64,000 nt of DNA from Clostridium sp. 12(A) (lineage in GTDB: Bacteria; Bacillota; Clostridia; Lachnospirales; Lachnospiraceae): the NCBI GenBank assembly GCA_000526575.1, contig JAGI01000002.1:1798001-1862000 (forward strand), written 5' to 3'. The translations under genes and the position numbers were made by a program. Below the pieces are notes generated by a model, which worked only from the letters and a program-made list of their open reading frames with translations, was not told the DNA's origin and searched no databases. Numbering within the stretch: position 1 is the stretch's first letter; each line of letters opens with the position of its first letter. Below, piece by piece: positions 42,066 through 51,211 of this stretch.

Positions 42066-44984
42066 CTACTCGTTCGGAAGTCCAAATTCAATTCGTTTCT
42101 TCTTTAACTCCTCATTAATTGTCATCGAATACTCAAGAATCGTTTCTCTTGGATCCTCTCCTTTATTGATTACCTTTCGGACTGCGTTGGTGATATGCCT
42201 TCCAGTATAATAGCCTCCTGCGACCTCACGGAATCCAACCGTTGATTTCCACTGCTCTCCCAGCACTTCTACATTATCTGCACTCCATGCCAGTTGACGA
42301 AACGCATCTTTGTTTGCTGTTGCATATCTTGCAGAAGATCCAAGAAGTGCTTCTAACTCACGGCCAAATCTCACCTGAGTGTCTGGCTGGGCCCACCATT
42401 TCATGAATTGCCATGCATTCTGCTTCACGTTTTCATCCTTTGTTTTTATCATCATGGTGCAGGTTCCTGTGGAGTAATCAGAACGGTCGATTATCCTGTT
42501 CCCGGCTGTATCCTTTTTCTCTGTGCCTGGAATCAGGGTAAAATCCCATAAGCCTCTGATTTCCGGCGCTGAAACCATTAAGGTATTGTAGCTGCTGTAG
42601 TTTGCAATTCCTAAGGGCATCTGACCGGACCTGAAACGGCTGACAAAGTCATAATCTTTCGGCATTCCATAGTCCGTAAAAAAACTGGTATATGTGTTAA
42701 ATGCTTTAACTCCAGCCTCATTATCTATGATGGTTTTTAAGGCTTTTTCATCATACACATCGCTGCCATTTTGGTATAACAAGGTATAAAAGACTGATAA
42801 GTCCGGCGCGGTTGTACTCGCAGTTGTTGGAATTCCTACCTCCATATTGTTTCCCTGGATGGTGGGCAGCATATGAATCAGCTCCTCCCAGGTATTTGGC
42901 ACCTCTAGATTTAATTCCTTCATAATATCTTTTCTGTAAAACATTACATTGTAGGTCTGGGTTTCAGGAATCGCATACAGGCCGTCGTTAAACTCATACG
43001 CTCTGTAGGCGCTTTTGTAAAACGAGTTAAGTACTTCTTTATGGTCCTCAAACTGAGTTAAATCCTCGACTGCATTTCTAAGGGCGTAATTAACCGGTTG
43101 ATCAGCCCCTACGGACAGCACAACATTCGGCCCACGACCTGCTACCACCGCATTTAAAAGGGCTCCAGCTTCTACGATTTCTACGTTGACCTTGATTCCG
43201 CTTTCTAAGGTAAAGGTATCATCCACCATAGTTTTTAGAATCGTTCCCTGGTCACGTCCGGTTGCGATCCATACTTTTACCACCGAGTCCTTATCTTCAT
43301 CCTTACTGTAAACGTTTCCCACGGCATTATAATCCACGAAGAAAGAGGCAGCAAAGGATTTTACTTCATGCCAGGCTTTATCAAGAATACCAGCTTTATC
43401 GGCGGATATGCTAACATTCCCACTGCTTACCATGAGATAATCCACATCTAGTTTTGTCTCCCTCATGTTCAATATTGCAGTTCCCAATGAAGTAATATTG
43501 TTTTTAAAATCTATAAAATTTACTGTTATCTTATCTGGTCGCTCTTCAAACATCTCAAGCTGCTGTGCCAGTGTTTGTGCCGTCGCAATCTTTTCTGCCT
43601 TTTGTCCCGTATAGGCCACCACATCATCAATAATTTTGTAGAGTCTTTTTGACTCTAAGCCCATCGCTTTTATTACATCCGGATATAACTGCCCCAGATT
43701 ATAGTCACGGTACTTATCCGGAGCTGCGCCTGTATAAACTAAAAGTTTACGATAAATCTGATTCAATCGATAGGTAGACTCCTCTAACTCCTTTAATATG
43801 TTGCCCATGCCTCCAAGGGTCGCTTCCAGACGAATGGTATGGCTGCCTGCTTTTAAGTAGAATTCATAGGGGTTTCCTTCCTGATCGGATAACGTCTTCA
43901 CATCCCAGTCATTTTCATAATCAAAGGAGATTGTCTTAACCTCCTTAAATGGAATTTCACCATCAATCAAAAGGCTTCTGCTGGAAATGCTGCCTCTGGA
44001 ATAATTCTGCCGTCCCTTGACTGTAATATGATAATACCCGTCCTCGGGTACCCTAAAGTTCCACTCGATCCATTGTCCTGCCCCATTCCATGCTTCTCCT
44101 CCCGTATAGTTAAGCACGGTTTTTGTTACACTGTTTGGCTCTGTCGTTGGAGAAGACCGGTCATATTTGGCATAGAGGGATGGTTCAGATCTCATCGAAG
44201 AGTCCTCTCCCTGGATTTTTAGCTGAAAGCCTGTGAGAGGCTTTTTCATTTCAGGCTGACTTTTCCTGTATTCTATGTAGGTCTTCTCCTCCTTTACTGC
44301 CGTAAGAGCCAGTTTACGAAGCACCATGGGCTCATTGACTGCGGCAAGGGTAAGAGCATTATTTCCTTTTTTAAAATAAAATTGATATGGCTCCTGCATG
44401 TATCCCATATCATCTTTACAGTAGGCACTCTGCCATTTGTAAACTTCAATCTGAGACGGTCGAATCTGATTGCCCTGATTATCCGTAATGACCTTTCCTT
44501 TGTCTGTCCATTGTCTTTTAAACGTCAGATTGGCTGCACTCGTAAAAGGACTCTCACCATTAATGTAGATGGCACGTTCTACGGCAACACCTCTGGATTC
44601 TATGGTCATATATTCCAGATACACATTGTAAAATCCTGCCTCTGGTACTTCCACATTCCACGTCACCGTTGATCCATCTCCAGTATAAAGCGCTTCTGCC
44701 TCTCCTTCATACTTTTGATACACGGAAATATTTTTGCCTGATGCATAGCTGCATACATTAATATCCACGTCTGTCGCTGGATGACCAGCATCAGAGTAAC
44801 TGGCTATATACTGAGAATAGGTTCCTTCGCGGTCAAGCCCATCGACCTCTGCTAAAAGATCAACGCCTGCATACTTATCCGCATAGCTCTCTACTCCGGT
44901 CATCCGATTCATCAAATAAATCAGAAGTACGAATACTGCAATCACACCTAATATCACACCTGTTTTTTTAGCAGTGCTTTTCAT
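42066..44984 (-). CDS. Giant membrane-anchored solute-binding protein with CBM-like modules
   Basis: 972-residue extracytoplasmic protein, about twice the usual binding-protein length. An uncleaved-type anchor lies at about 8-26. Two beta-sandwich modules (about 70-230 and 255-410) repeat the same plan, WNVEVPEAGFYNVYLEY and WNFRVPEDGYYHITVKG, typical of CBM6/35-like domains. A helical linker (about 420-500) leads to a family 1 solute-binding domain in the last 390 residues (LLNAVVAGRGPNVVLSVG, MFYRKDIMKELNLEVPNTWEEL, FMKWWAQPDTQVRFG). It heads the operon, probably capturing polymer-attached glycan for permease set 2. GGATGGAGGAACT precedes the ATG. Confidence 0.88.
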   Translation of the reverse strand: MKSTAKKTGVILGVIAVFVLLIYLMNRMTGVESYADKYAGVDLLAEVDGLDREGTYSQYIASYSDAGHPATDVDINVCSYASGKNISVYQKYEGEAEALYTGDGSTVTWNVEVPEAGFYNVYLEYMTIESRGVAVERAIYINGESPFTSAANLTFKRQWTDKGKVITDNQGNQIRPSQIEVYKWQSAYCKDDMGYMQEPYQFYFKKGNNALTLAAVNEPMVLRKLALTAVKEEKTYIEYRKSQPEMKKPLTGFQLKIQGEDSSMRSEPSLYAKYDRSSPTTEPNSVTKTVLNYTGGEAWNGAGQWIEWNFRVPEDGYYHITVKGRQNYSRGSISSRSLLIDGEIPFKEVKTISFDYENDWDVKTLSDQEGNPYEFYLKAGSHTIRLEATLGGMGNILKELEESTYRLNQIYRKLLVYTGAAPDKYRDYNLGQLYPDVIKAMGLESKRLYKIIDDVVAYTGQKAEKIATAQTLAQQLEMFEERPDKITVNFIDFKNNITSLGTAILNMRETKLDVDYLMVSSGNVSISADKAGILDKAWHEVKSFAASFFVDYNAVGNVYSKDEDKDSVVKVWIATGRDQGTILKTMVDDTFTLESGIKVNVEIVEAGALLNAVVAGRGPNVVLSVGADQPVNYALRNAVEDLTQFEDHKEVLNSFYKSAYRAYEFNDGLYAIPETQTYNVMFYRKDIMKELNLEVPNTWEELIHMLPTIQGNNMEVGIPTTASTTAPDLSVFYTLLYQNGSDVYDEKALKTIIDNEAGVKAFNTYTSFFTDYGMPKDYDFVSRFRSGQMPLGIANYSSYNTLMVSAPEIRGLWDFTLIPGTEKKDTAGNRIIDRSDYSTGTCTMMIKTKDENVKQNAWQFMKWWAQPDTQVRFGRELEALLGSSARYATANKDAFRQLAWSADNVEVLGEQWKSTVGFREVAGGYYTGRHITNAVRKVINKGEDPRETILEYSMTINEELKKKRIEFGLPNE

Positions 44985-45057
44985 AGTTCCTCCATCCCCT
45001 TGCCCGACATCTATCTTACTATTATTTTATCAAGTTAAACGACTATCGCTTATCAGT

Positions 45058-45090
45058 TATTGCTAGTTACTCTTCACATATTGCCTAGTT
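45058..45090. promoter_or_regulatory. Direct repeat, candidate AraC-family site
   Basis: TATTGCTAGTT (45058) and TATTGCCTAGTT (45079) are 21 bases apart, two helical turns, between the divergent AraC gene and the giant binding-protein gene. This spacing is typical of AraC/XylS operators. A TATAAT at 45182-45187 may serve the regulator gene. Confidence 0.55.
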
Positions 45091-45221
45091 TTCGCTTTAT
45101 TTTTTCAATTTTGTTGTGCAATATTTACCTTTTTGTCGTATCGTGCTAGAATTATTTTAGTAAGAGTGTTAAACTTATTATTATAATATAAGCACACTGA
45201 ATATTAGCAAATGGAGGAATC

Positions 45222-46145
45222 ATGGTAGGAGATCAGATTAAATGTTCTTATTTAGACTTTTACACTCAGAACAGTGATTGGAAAGAACGTACCGTAGATG
45301 ATAACTATGAGACAATAAACTTCCAAAATGGATCTACGATCCGAATCTGGTACAACTGTCAAGCGAGTAATTTCGCTCCCCACTGGCATACTGCACTTGA
45401 GATCATCATGCCAGTGGAAAATTATTATGATGCAGTATCTTCTAATAAAAAGTATCATATTCTTCCAGGTGAGATTCTTATCCTTCCTCCTGGTGAAATT
45501 CATTATTTGATTGCTCCTGATTACGGAAAGCGGTTTATCTTTCAGTTTGATATCTCAAACATTACCAAATTGAAAGGATTTGCAGGACTTCAATCTCTGC
45601 TGAGCAGTTCCTTACATATTACAAATACCAGCTATCCCCAAATTTATGAAGATGTCCTGCAATTGCTCATGCAGATGCGTAATGAATATTTTGGTACCAA
45701 TGAATATCGGGAATTGGTAATTTACTCTCTTCTACTCAATCTTTTTGTTACCCTTGGACGAAACCGATTAAACAATATTAATCTTTTTCCAAACGTCCGT
45801 ATTTACAAGCAAAAAGAATACATGCAGAAATTTAATACGGTAATTAACTACATTGATGCTCATTACAGGGAAGAGCTTTCCTTAGATGATATTGCAGATT
45901 TCAGCGGCTTTTCCAAGTATCATTTTACCCGGTTATTTAAGCAGTACACGGACTCAACCTTTTATGATTATCTCAGTTTTAAACGAATTAAGGCTGCGGA
46001 AACACTTTTGGCTCAGCCAAACCTGTCCATTACGGAAATCGCTTTGTCCACAGGTTTTTCCAGCATCTCCACATTCAACCGTATTTTTAAACAGCAAAAA
46101 AACTGTACCCCAAGCGAGTACAGATCTTTTTGCAATCATAATTAA
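45222..46145 (+). CDS. AraC-family transcriptional regulator of the sugar operon
   Basis: 307-residue regulator. An N-terminal cupin-like sensor (about 30-130, with HWHTALEIIMP and LPPGEIHYL motifs) is expected to bind a sugar. The C-terminal domain (about 205-305) has two helix-turn-helices (LSLDDIADFSGFSKYHFTRLFKQ and LSITEIALSTGFSSISTFNRIFKQ). AATGGAGGAATC precedes the ATG. It is divergent from the 12-gene sugar operon and convergent with the exporter operon (14 bases). It most likely activates the divergent operon through the repeat at 45058-45090. Confidence 0.9.
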   Translation: MVGDQIKCSYLDFYTQNSDWKERTVDDNYETINFQNGSTIRIWYNCQASNFAPHWHTALEIIMPVENYYDAVSSNKKYHILPGEILILPPGEIHYLIAPDYGKRFIFQFDISNITKLKGFAGLQSLLSSSLHITNTSYPQIYEDVLQLLMQMRNEYFGTNEYRELVIYSLLLNLFVTLGRNRLNNINLFPNVRIYKQKEYMQKFNTVINYIDAHYREELSLDDIADFSGFSKYHFTRLFKQYTDSTFYDYLSFKRIKAAETLLAQPNLSITEIALSTGFSSISTFNRIFKQQKNCTPSEYRSFCNHN

Positions 46146-46159
46146 TCTACATTAAAAAT

Positions 46160-48343
46160 TTAGTTCTTCTGCATCATCAGCTGTGCAGTAACCAGATTGT
46201 AATAGATGCCTTTCTTTTTCATCAATTCCATATGGGTGCCGGATTCTGCAATCCGGTGCCTGTCTATGACAATTAATCTGTCTGCATCCTTTAGTGTGGA
46301 TAGCCTGTGAGCAATGGCAAAGGTGGTTCTGCCGCTGGTCAGTCTTTTAAGTGCCTTTTGAATGAGATATTCACTTTCCGTATCCAGGCTTGCTGTCGCC
46401 TCATCCAAAATTAAAATCTTAGGATCATTTAAAATTGCCCTTGCAATTGCCACCCTCTGCCTTTCTCCTCCGGAAAGATTGTGACCCTTTTCTCCCACAT
46501 AAGTTTGATAGCCATCAGGAAGACCACAGATGAAATCATGAGCATTTGCCATTTTGGCAGCCCGGATAATTTCTTCATAAGAAGCCTCTGGTCTTGCAAA
46601 TCGGATATTATTTAAAATGGTACCGGAAAAAAGAAAGGTCTCCTGCAAAACAACTCCAATTTGAGAATGGTAATGGGAAAGGCGTATATCCATAATATTT
46701 TCCCCATCCACTCGTATTTCTCCGTCGTCCACCTCATAAAGATGCATCACAAGATTGATGAGTGTGGATTTTCCTGTGCCTGAGGCCCCTACGATTCCAA
46801 TCATCTCTCCCTGCTTTACCTTAAAATCAATCTGCTCGATGACTGGTTCGTATGATTTGTAACCAAAGGATGCATGATGAAATTCCACGTTTCCCTTTAT
46901 TTCATGATATTTAGCATTTTCATGGTCAAAAATCTGAGGCTCCTGCTTTAAGACATCTCCGATTCGTTCCATACTTGTAACCATATTCATGAGCATTCGC
47001 GGCATATTGGCCAGCCATCCTATGTACGTATACAAAAGAGTGGTGTAAATGATAAACTGAAACAGCCTGCCTGGAGTCATTCGTCCATGTAATACGGATA
47101 TTCCTCCAAAATAAACAACAAGGTAAACACCTGCTTCAAGGACAAAACCAATGAAGGGATACACCGTTGCAAAAAATACTTCATTGCTTCTTTGCACCTT
47201 AACATACTCCTCTGTATTCCTGTCGAAATACTCTGCCTCCCGTTCCTCCTGTCCATAGGACTTTACCACTGCCATTCCGGAAATCACATCCTGAAGCCCG
47301 CTGTTTACTTTGTCAGCTTTTTCCCCCTGCATGTGAAATCTTGTTCTGATATATTTTCGCAACGACAGGGAAAACAACATGGCAGCCGGAGCAAATAAAA
47401 ATGCCATCAATGCCAGTTTCCAGTCCAGAATCAGCATCAGCAGGACATCTGCGATAAAAAGTATAATGATCGTGAACAAATTACAGAAGGTTTCCCCCAT
47501 GAAGTCTCTTACTCTTCCTGTATCATAAAGAATTCGATTCATCAGTTCCCCCGGACTTCTTTCATTGATAAAGGATAGGGACAAAAGCTGTATTTTAACA
47601 TAAAGCTTTTCTCGAAGTCCGGCACTGATTCTTGAGCCAAGCTTTGAGCAAAGATAGGATTTCCCTGCATTGATAAATACAATACCAACGCTCATGATAA
47701 ACATAAGGCTTAAGCAAAGCACTGCCTGTTTTACATTGCCTTTGTTCCCAATTAGAACATCATCCATCAGGCGCTGCTGAATGGCAGGATTTCCCAGAGT
47801 TACTGCCATTGCAGAAAACATAAGAAGAACAATAACTCCAAAAAGTCTCCATTGCGGCTTTATAAGCATTAAAAAATCAGACACCAGACTTTCTTTTTTT
47901 CCTGTGCACTTAGGACATTCCCTGGTTCCCGGTAATGCTCTTTTACACGTCAGACAGGCGGTCTCGTATTCGCGGCTGACCACCCGTTCCTTTTCCCCTC
48001 GCTGCAAAAGCAGACAGCCTCTGGTGATATAGGAATACCTGGTCAGATGCTTTGCGGAATACCTGCCCAGAAATTCCTCTACTCCATTCTTTACTACATA
48101 GAGAATACCACTTGAAATCTGAGGCTCACCTACTACTTTCTCAACCTCCGAAAGCCGGTACGCTTTGGTACAGCAGCCCTCCTCTAATAGAAGTATCCTT
48201 TGATTGGTCACTACCGTATAGGAATTATCTCTTAAACTCCCCTCCCGGTCTAAATCCAGGGGAAAGCAATAATAGATTTCTTCCCCACGGGACAATCCAA
48301 GGAGCTCTTTGTTTTTATCTGTTAATTGATACAAAAGTTCCAA
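46160..48343 (-). CDS. ABC half-transporter with N-terminal zinc ribbon (B)
   Basis: 727-residue exporter half-molecule starting at TTG (GAGGAGGCTGCC upstream). The N-terminal 110 residues form a beta-rich PH-like domain (SYTVVTNQRILLLEEG). A Cx2C-x10-Cx2C zinc ribbon follows (ACLTCKRALPGTRECPKC, about 128-145). The six-span type IV exporter region is at about 160-460. The nucleotide-binding domain has Walker A GIVGASGTGKST, signature LSGGERQR, LDEAT and the AHRLST H-loop, all intact. It is last in an operon with DUF1854 and a second half-transporter, forming a heterodimer. The substrate is unknown. The zinc ribbon and PH-like head are unusual for exporters. Confidence 0.88.
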   Translation of the reverse strand: MELLYQLTDKNKELLGLSRGEEIYYCFPLDLDREGSLRDNSYTVVTNQRILLLEEGCCTKAYRLSEVEKVVGEPQISSGILYVVKNGVEEFLGRYSAKHLTRYSYITRGCLLLQRGEKERVVSREYETACLTCKRALPGTRECPKCTGKKESLVSDFLMLIKPQWRLFGVIVLLMFSAMAVTLGNPAIQQRLMDDVLIGNKGNVKQAVLCLSLMFIMSVGIVFINAGKSYLCSKLGSRISAGLREKLYVKIQLLSLSFINERSPGELMNRILYDTGRVRDFMGETFCNLFTIIILFIADVLLMLILDWKLALMAFLFAPAAMLFSLSLRKYIRTRFHMQGEKADKVNSGLQDVISGMAVVKSYGQEEREAEYFDRNTEEYVKVQRSNEVFFATVYPFIGFVLEAGVYLVVYFGGISVLHGRMTPGRLFQFIIYTTLLYTYIGWLANMPRMLMNMVTSMERIGDVLKQEPQIFDHENAKYHEIKGNVEFHHASFGYKSYEPVIEQIDFKVKQGEMIGIVGASGTGKSTLINLVMHLYEVDDGEIRVDGENIMDIRLSHYHSQIGVVLQETFLFSGTILNNIRFARPEASYEEIIRAAKMANAHDFICGLPDGYQTYVGEKGHNLSGGERQRVAIARAILNDPKILILDEATASLDTESEYLIQKALKRLTSGRTTFAIAHRLSTLKDADRLIVIDRHRIAESGTHMELMKKKGIYYNLVTAQLMMQKN

Positions 48344-48354
48344 GGCAGCCTCCT

Positions 48355-48897
48355 CTATAAAAACAGATCCAGTTTTCTGCGCTCTGCGGGTGTAAGCCGC
48401 CCTACATCCGGTATTTCAAAGCGGTTCTCATCAATATCTGAGAGAAGAATCCGTTCTTCCGTCAGATGAACCACTGCATTTCCTCCCATTTGGATTGTGA
48501 ATCTGCACTCTCCGTGATCCGTGATGACGTCCCAGTAAGCAAACCCATATTCTTCCTTAACCGATCGGATTTTAGTGATAACAGGTGTAAAATACCGCAG
48601 GTTCAGCTGCTCCCTTAAAAGCTTAATCGTATCCTCTTCCATATCCTTTAAATTTTCTATTATTCCAATTTCTTTTGACTTATCTCCTACGGAGCGGACG
48701 GACAAAAACCGGTCCTTCTCCATAAATGGGAACATTCGCATCACCTGGATTCTGGAATAGAATTCCTCTCCCACGTAAAGACTTACAAATCCTCCCTCTG
48801 TCCTTTTAAATACAGTATTATGTTTTGTCAGGTAACGGATCTTTAGCATCTCTTCTGTTTCCCGTTCCATCTGACTCAAGTTAAACTCTTCTGGCAT
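48355..48897 (-). CDS. DUF1854 protein between two ABC half-transporters
   Basis: 180-residue soluble protein, beta-rich, no membrane span or signal. The central and C-terminal segments (YFTPVITKIRSVKEEYGFAY, WDVITDHGECRFTI, ILLSDIDENRFEIPDVGRL) match the DUF1854 type, a family seen next to ABC exporters, including ones named for cyanophycin metabolism in proteobacteria. Here no cyanophycin genes are nearby. The gene lies 7 bases after one half-transporter and 11 before the other, so it is probably a regulatory or adaptor subunit. Function is not established. Confidence 0.78.
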   Translation of the reverse strand: MPEEFNLSQMERETEEMLKIRYLTKHNTVFKRTEGGFVSLYVGEEFYSRIQVMRMFPFMEKDRFLSVRSVGDKSKEIGIIENLKDMEEDTIKLLREQLNLRYFTPVITKIRSVKEEYGFAYWDVITDHGECRFTIQMGGNAVVHLTEERILLSDIDENRFEIPDVGRLTPAERRKLDLFL

Positions 48898-48904
48898 TTT
48901 TCTC

Positions 48905-51211
48905 TCATCCCTCCGAACATGGCAAGTGTTCTATTGCTAATGCTTTTGTTTGTAATTCCAACAGCTTATAATAGGTCCCATGCAGTTTAAAAAGTTCGTC
49001 TCTGGTCCCCTGCTCCGTTATTTTCCCCTGTTCAATCACCACCAAATAATCTGCATCCCGCAGTGTGGAAAGCCGGTGAGCAATAGAAATTGTAGTTCTG
49101 CCCTTTACCAGGTAGTTGATAGATTTTTGAATCAGGCGTTCCGTTTCCGTATCAACGGAAGCAGTGGCCTCATCCAAAATAAGAATCTTCGGATTTGCAA
49201 GTATTGCTCTTGCAATGGATATCCGCTGCCGTTCCCCGCCGGAAAGTTCCCGTCCGGACGCACCGATTCTCGTATCGTAAGCATCCGGCATCCCCATGAT
49301 GAACTCATGAGCTCCCGCAAGCTTTGCTGCACGGAATATTTCCATCCGTCCTGCCTCTGGATTTCCATATGCGATGTTATCTGCTACCGTTCCCATAAAT
49401 ATATACGTTTCCTGTGATACCATAGCCACGTTCTTACGCAGATCATGAAAGCAGATTTTTTTAATGTCAATTCCATCAATTGTAATCTGTCCTTCCACAG
49501 GATCATAAAGTCTGGAAATCAGATTTACAATTGTAGTTTTTCCAGCTCCAGAGCGTCCCACGATTCCCAGCATGCTGCCTGCTGGAATTTTAAGCGTAAT
49601 ATCCTTTAATACCGTTTTGTTTTCTGTATATCCAAACGTGACATTTTGAAGGGAAATCTCTCCTTCTGGTTTCTCCAGCCGCAGGGCATCCGGAGCCTCT
49701 TTTACCTCCGGTATGGCATCCATGATCTCAAACATTCTCTTTGCACTATTCATACTATCTGCCCATTGGTTATACACCCTCGCAAAAAATCCCATAGGAC
49801 CACGAAGCTGTCCCACGTAGCCTGTAAATGTAATCAGCGTTCCCAGGTTCATATTTTTACCGCTCATCAGAAAGTACACCCCAAGCCCCCAGACTGCAAA
49901 GGAGGCGATCTCCTGGGCTCCGCCATAGATAAGATGAAACACATTTTGCTGACGGGAAATGGCAATTTCTGCATTTAATAGCCCCTTGTTCGGTACCTGA
50001 AAGCGTTCTGCTTCCAACCGTTCCTGACCAAAGGATTTGATGACCCTTGCCCCAGTCAGATTATCATTTACAGTACTATTTACGGATCTCTCAGTCCGAT
50101 GTCTTTTGCCAAACAACACCCAGATCCTGGGTCTAAGATACCAACTGATTGCAAAAAGGGCGGGAAACAAAAGAATGGTCACGATGGTCATCTGCCAGTT
50201 AATTCGAACCATAACCGTGACAGAAGCAAGGATGATAAAACCATTGATGAGAATATATGGCGCACAGTCAAAATAGAACCCGGTGACCCGATCCGCGTCG
50301 CTCATGACGCGTGTCATCAGTCCGCCGGTCTGTCTGTTTTTATAAAAACTAATGGAAAGCTTTCCCATAATACGAAAAATATCTTTCTCCATATTCCGGA
50401 CGACGCTCGTTACCATTTGTGCCGTAAAAACCCCCTGAATAATTTGAAGCAACAGGAGCGTTATTTTTACAGCCAGCATAGTAATCACAGCCAAAAACAG
50501 GGCAGTTACAAAATCTCCATGTGCGATTCCAAGCCGTATTAAGAAATCCTGGTTTTTTGCAAGAATCCGGTCGTATAAAATCATACCAGTTAAGTAAGGC
50601 CATACCAGGTTAAGCCCGGCCCCTGCCAGAATGCAGATCAGCATTATCACCAGTTTAAAACGATATGGCTTAAAATATTTTGTCGCCCGAATGAAGGCGG
50701 TCTTCCGGTTGGTACATCTGGGACATAACCTGGTGGCAGAATCCGGATACATTTTTCCGCATTTGGGGCAGTAGATATCCTCCTCCACCTCAAAAGGGCG
50801 TCCCTCCCAGGTCATAATCAGCCGGTGGACCTGATGCTTGCAGAAATTAGAAAAAGCGGCGATGCAGTAATCAATTCCCCGATACCGTATTGTCAATGTG
50901 CTGCATGCCACCTGGGGTTCTATAAACATATTTTCTATATCCAGTACCTTATACTGGCTGACTGTCCAATCTCTTTCCCAGTCTGCATACATTTCCCTGG
51001 TGGAGCCATAGCCTTTAAAGTAATGTACACGGTCTGCTCTTTTTATCTCCTGAAAGAAAAAAAGTATCTGCTCCGTAAGAATCACAAGCCCATCCCGGTA
51101 GCTGCCTTCTGGATCCATATCCGTTTCAGCCTTATATAATATCTGGCTTTCCGTGATTTCCTCCCGCAAAAGAATTGCTTTTATTCCTTCTGGAATCTTT
51201 AATTGCTTCAT
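48905..51211 (-). CDS. ABC half-transporter with N-terminal zinc ribbon (A)
   Basis: 768-residue exporter half-molecule. The N-terminal 150 residues are a PH-like domain (GLVILTEQILFFFQEIKRA), followed by a zinc ribbon (YCPKCGKMYPDSATRLCPRC). A six-span exporter domain (about 190-480) and an intact nucleotide-binding domain follow (GIVGRSGAGKTT, LSGGERQR, LDEATAS, AHRLST). Its ATG overlaps the stop of the GH43 gene by four bases, so it is translated with the glycosidase operon. It pairs with the product of 46160. Both ATP sites appear competent. The substrate is unknown. Confidence 0.88.
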   Translation of the reverse strand: MKQLKIPEGIKAILLREEITESQILYKAETDMDPEGSYRDGLVILTEQILFFFQEIKRADRVHYFKGYGSTREMYADWERDWTVSQYKVLDIENMFIEPQVACSTLTIRYRGIDYCIAAFSNFCKHQVHRLIMTWEGRPFEVEEDIYCPKCGKMYPDSATRLCPRCTNRKTAFIRATKYFKPYRFKLVIMLICILAGAGLNLVWPYLTGMILYDRILAKNQDFLIRLGIAHGDFVTALFLAVITMLAVKITLLLLQIIQGVFTAQMVTSVVRNMEKDIFRIMGKLSISFYKNRQTGGLMTRVMSDADRVTGFYFDCAPYILINGFIILASVTVMVRINWQMTIVTILLFPALFAISWYLRPRIWVLFGKRHRTERSVNSTVNDNLTGARVIKSFGQERLEAERFQVPNKGLLNAEIAISRQQNVFHLIYGGAQEIASFAVWGLGVYFLMSGKNMNLGTLITFTGYVGQLRGPMGFFARVYNQWADSMNSAKRMFEIMDAIPEVKEAPDALRLEKPEGEISLQNVTFGYTENKTVLKDITLKIPAGSMLGIVGRSGAGKTTIVNLISRLYDPVEGQITIDGIDIKKICFHDLRKNVAMVSQETYIFMGTVADNIAYGNPEAGRMEIFRAAKLAGAHEFIMGMPDAYDTRIGASGRELSGGERQRISIARAILANPKILILDEATASVDTETERLIQKSINYLVKGRTTISIAHRLSTLRDADYLVVIEQGKITEQGTRDELFKLHGTYYKLLELQTKALAIEHLPCSEG

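Noticed and set aside
29674-44984. ABC ATPase subunit within the sugar operon
   Set aside because: None of the twelve genes has Walker A/signature motifs of an ATPase; it must be encoded elsewhere.
48355-48897. Cyanophycin metabolism assignment for the DUF1854/ABC set
   Set aside because: No cyanophycin synthetase or cyanophycinase gene is present; the operon holds glycosidases instead.
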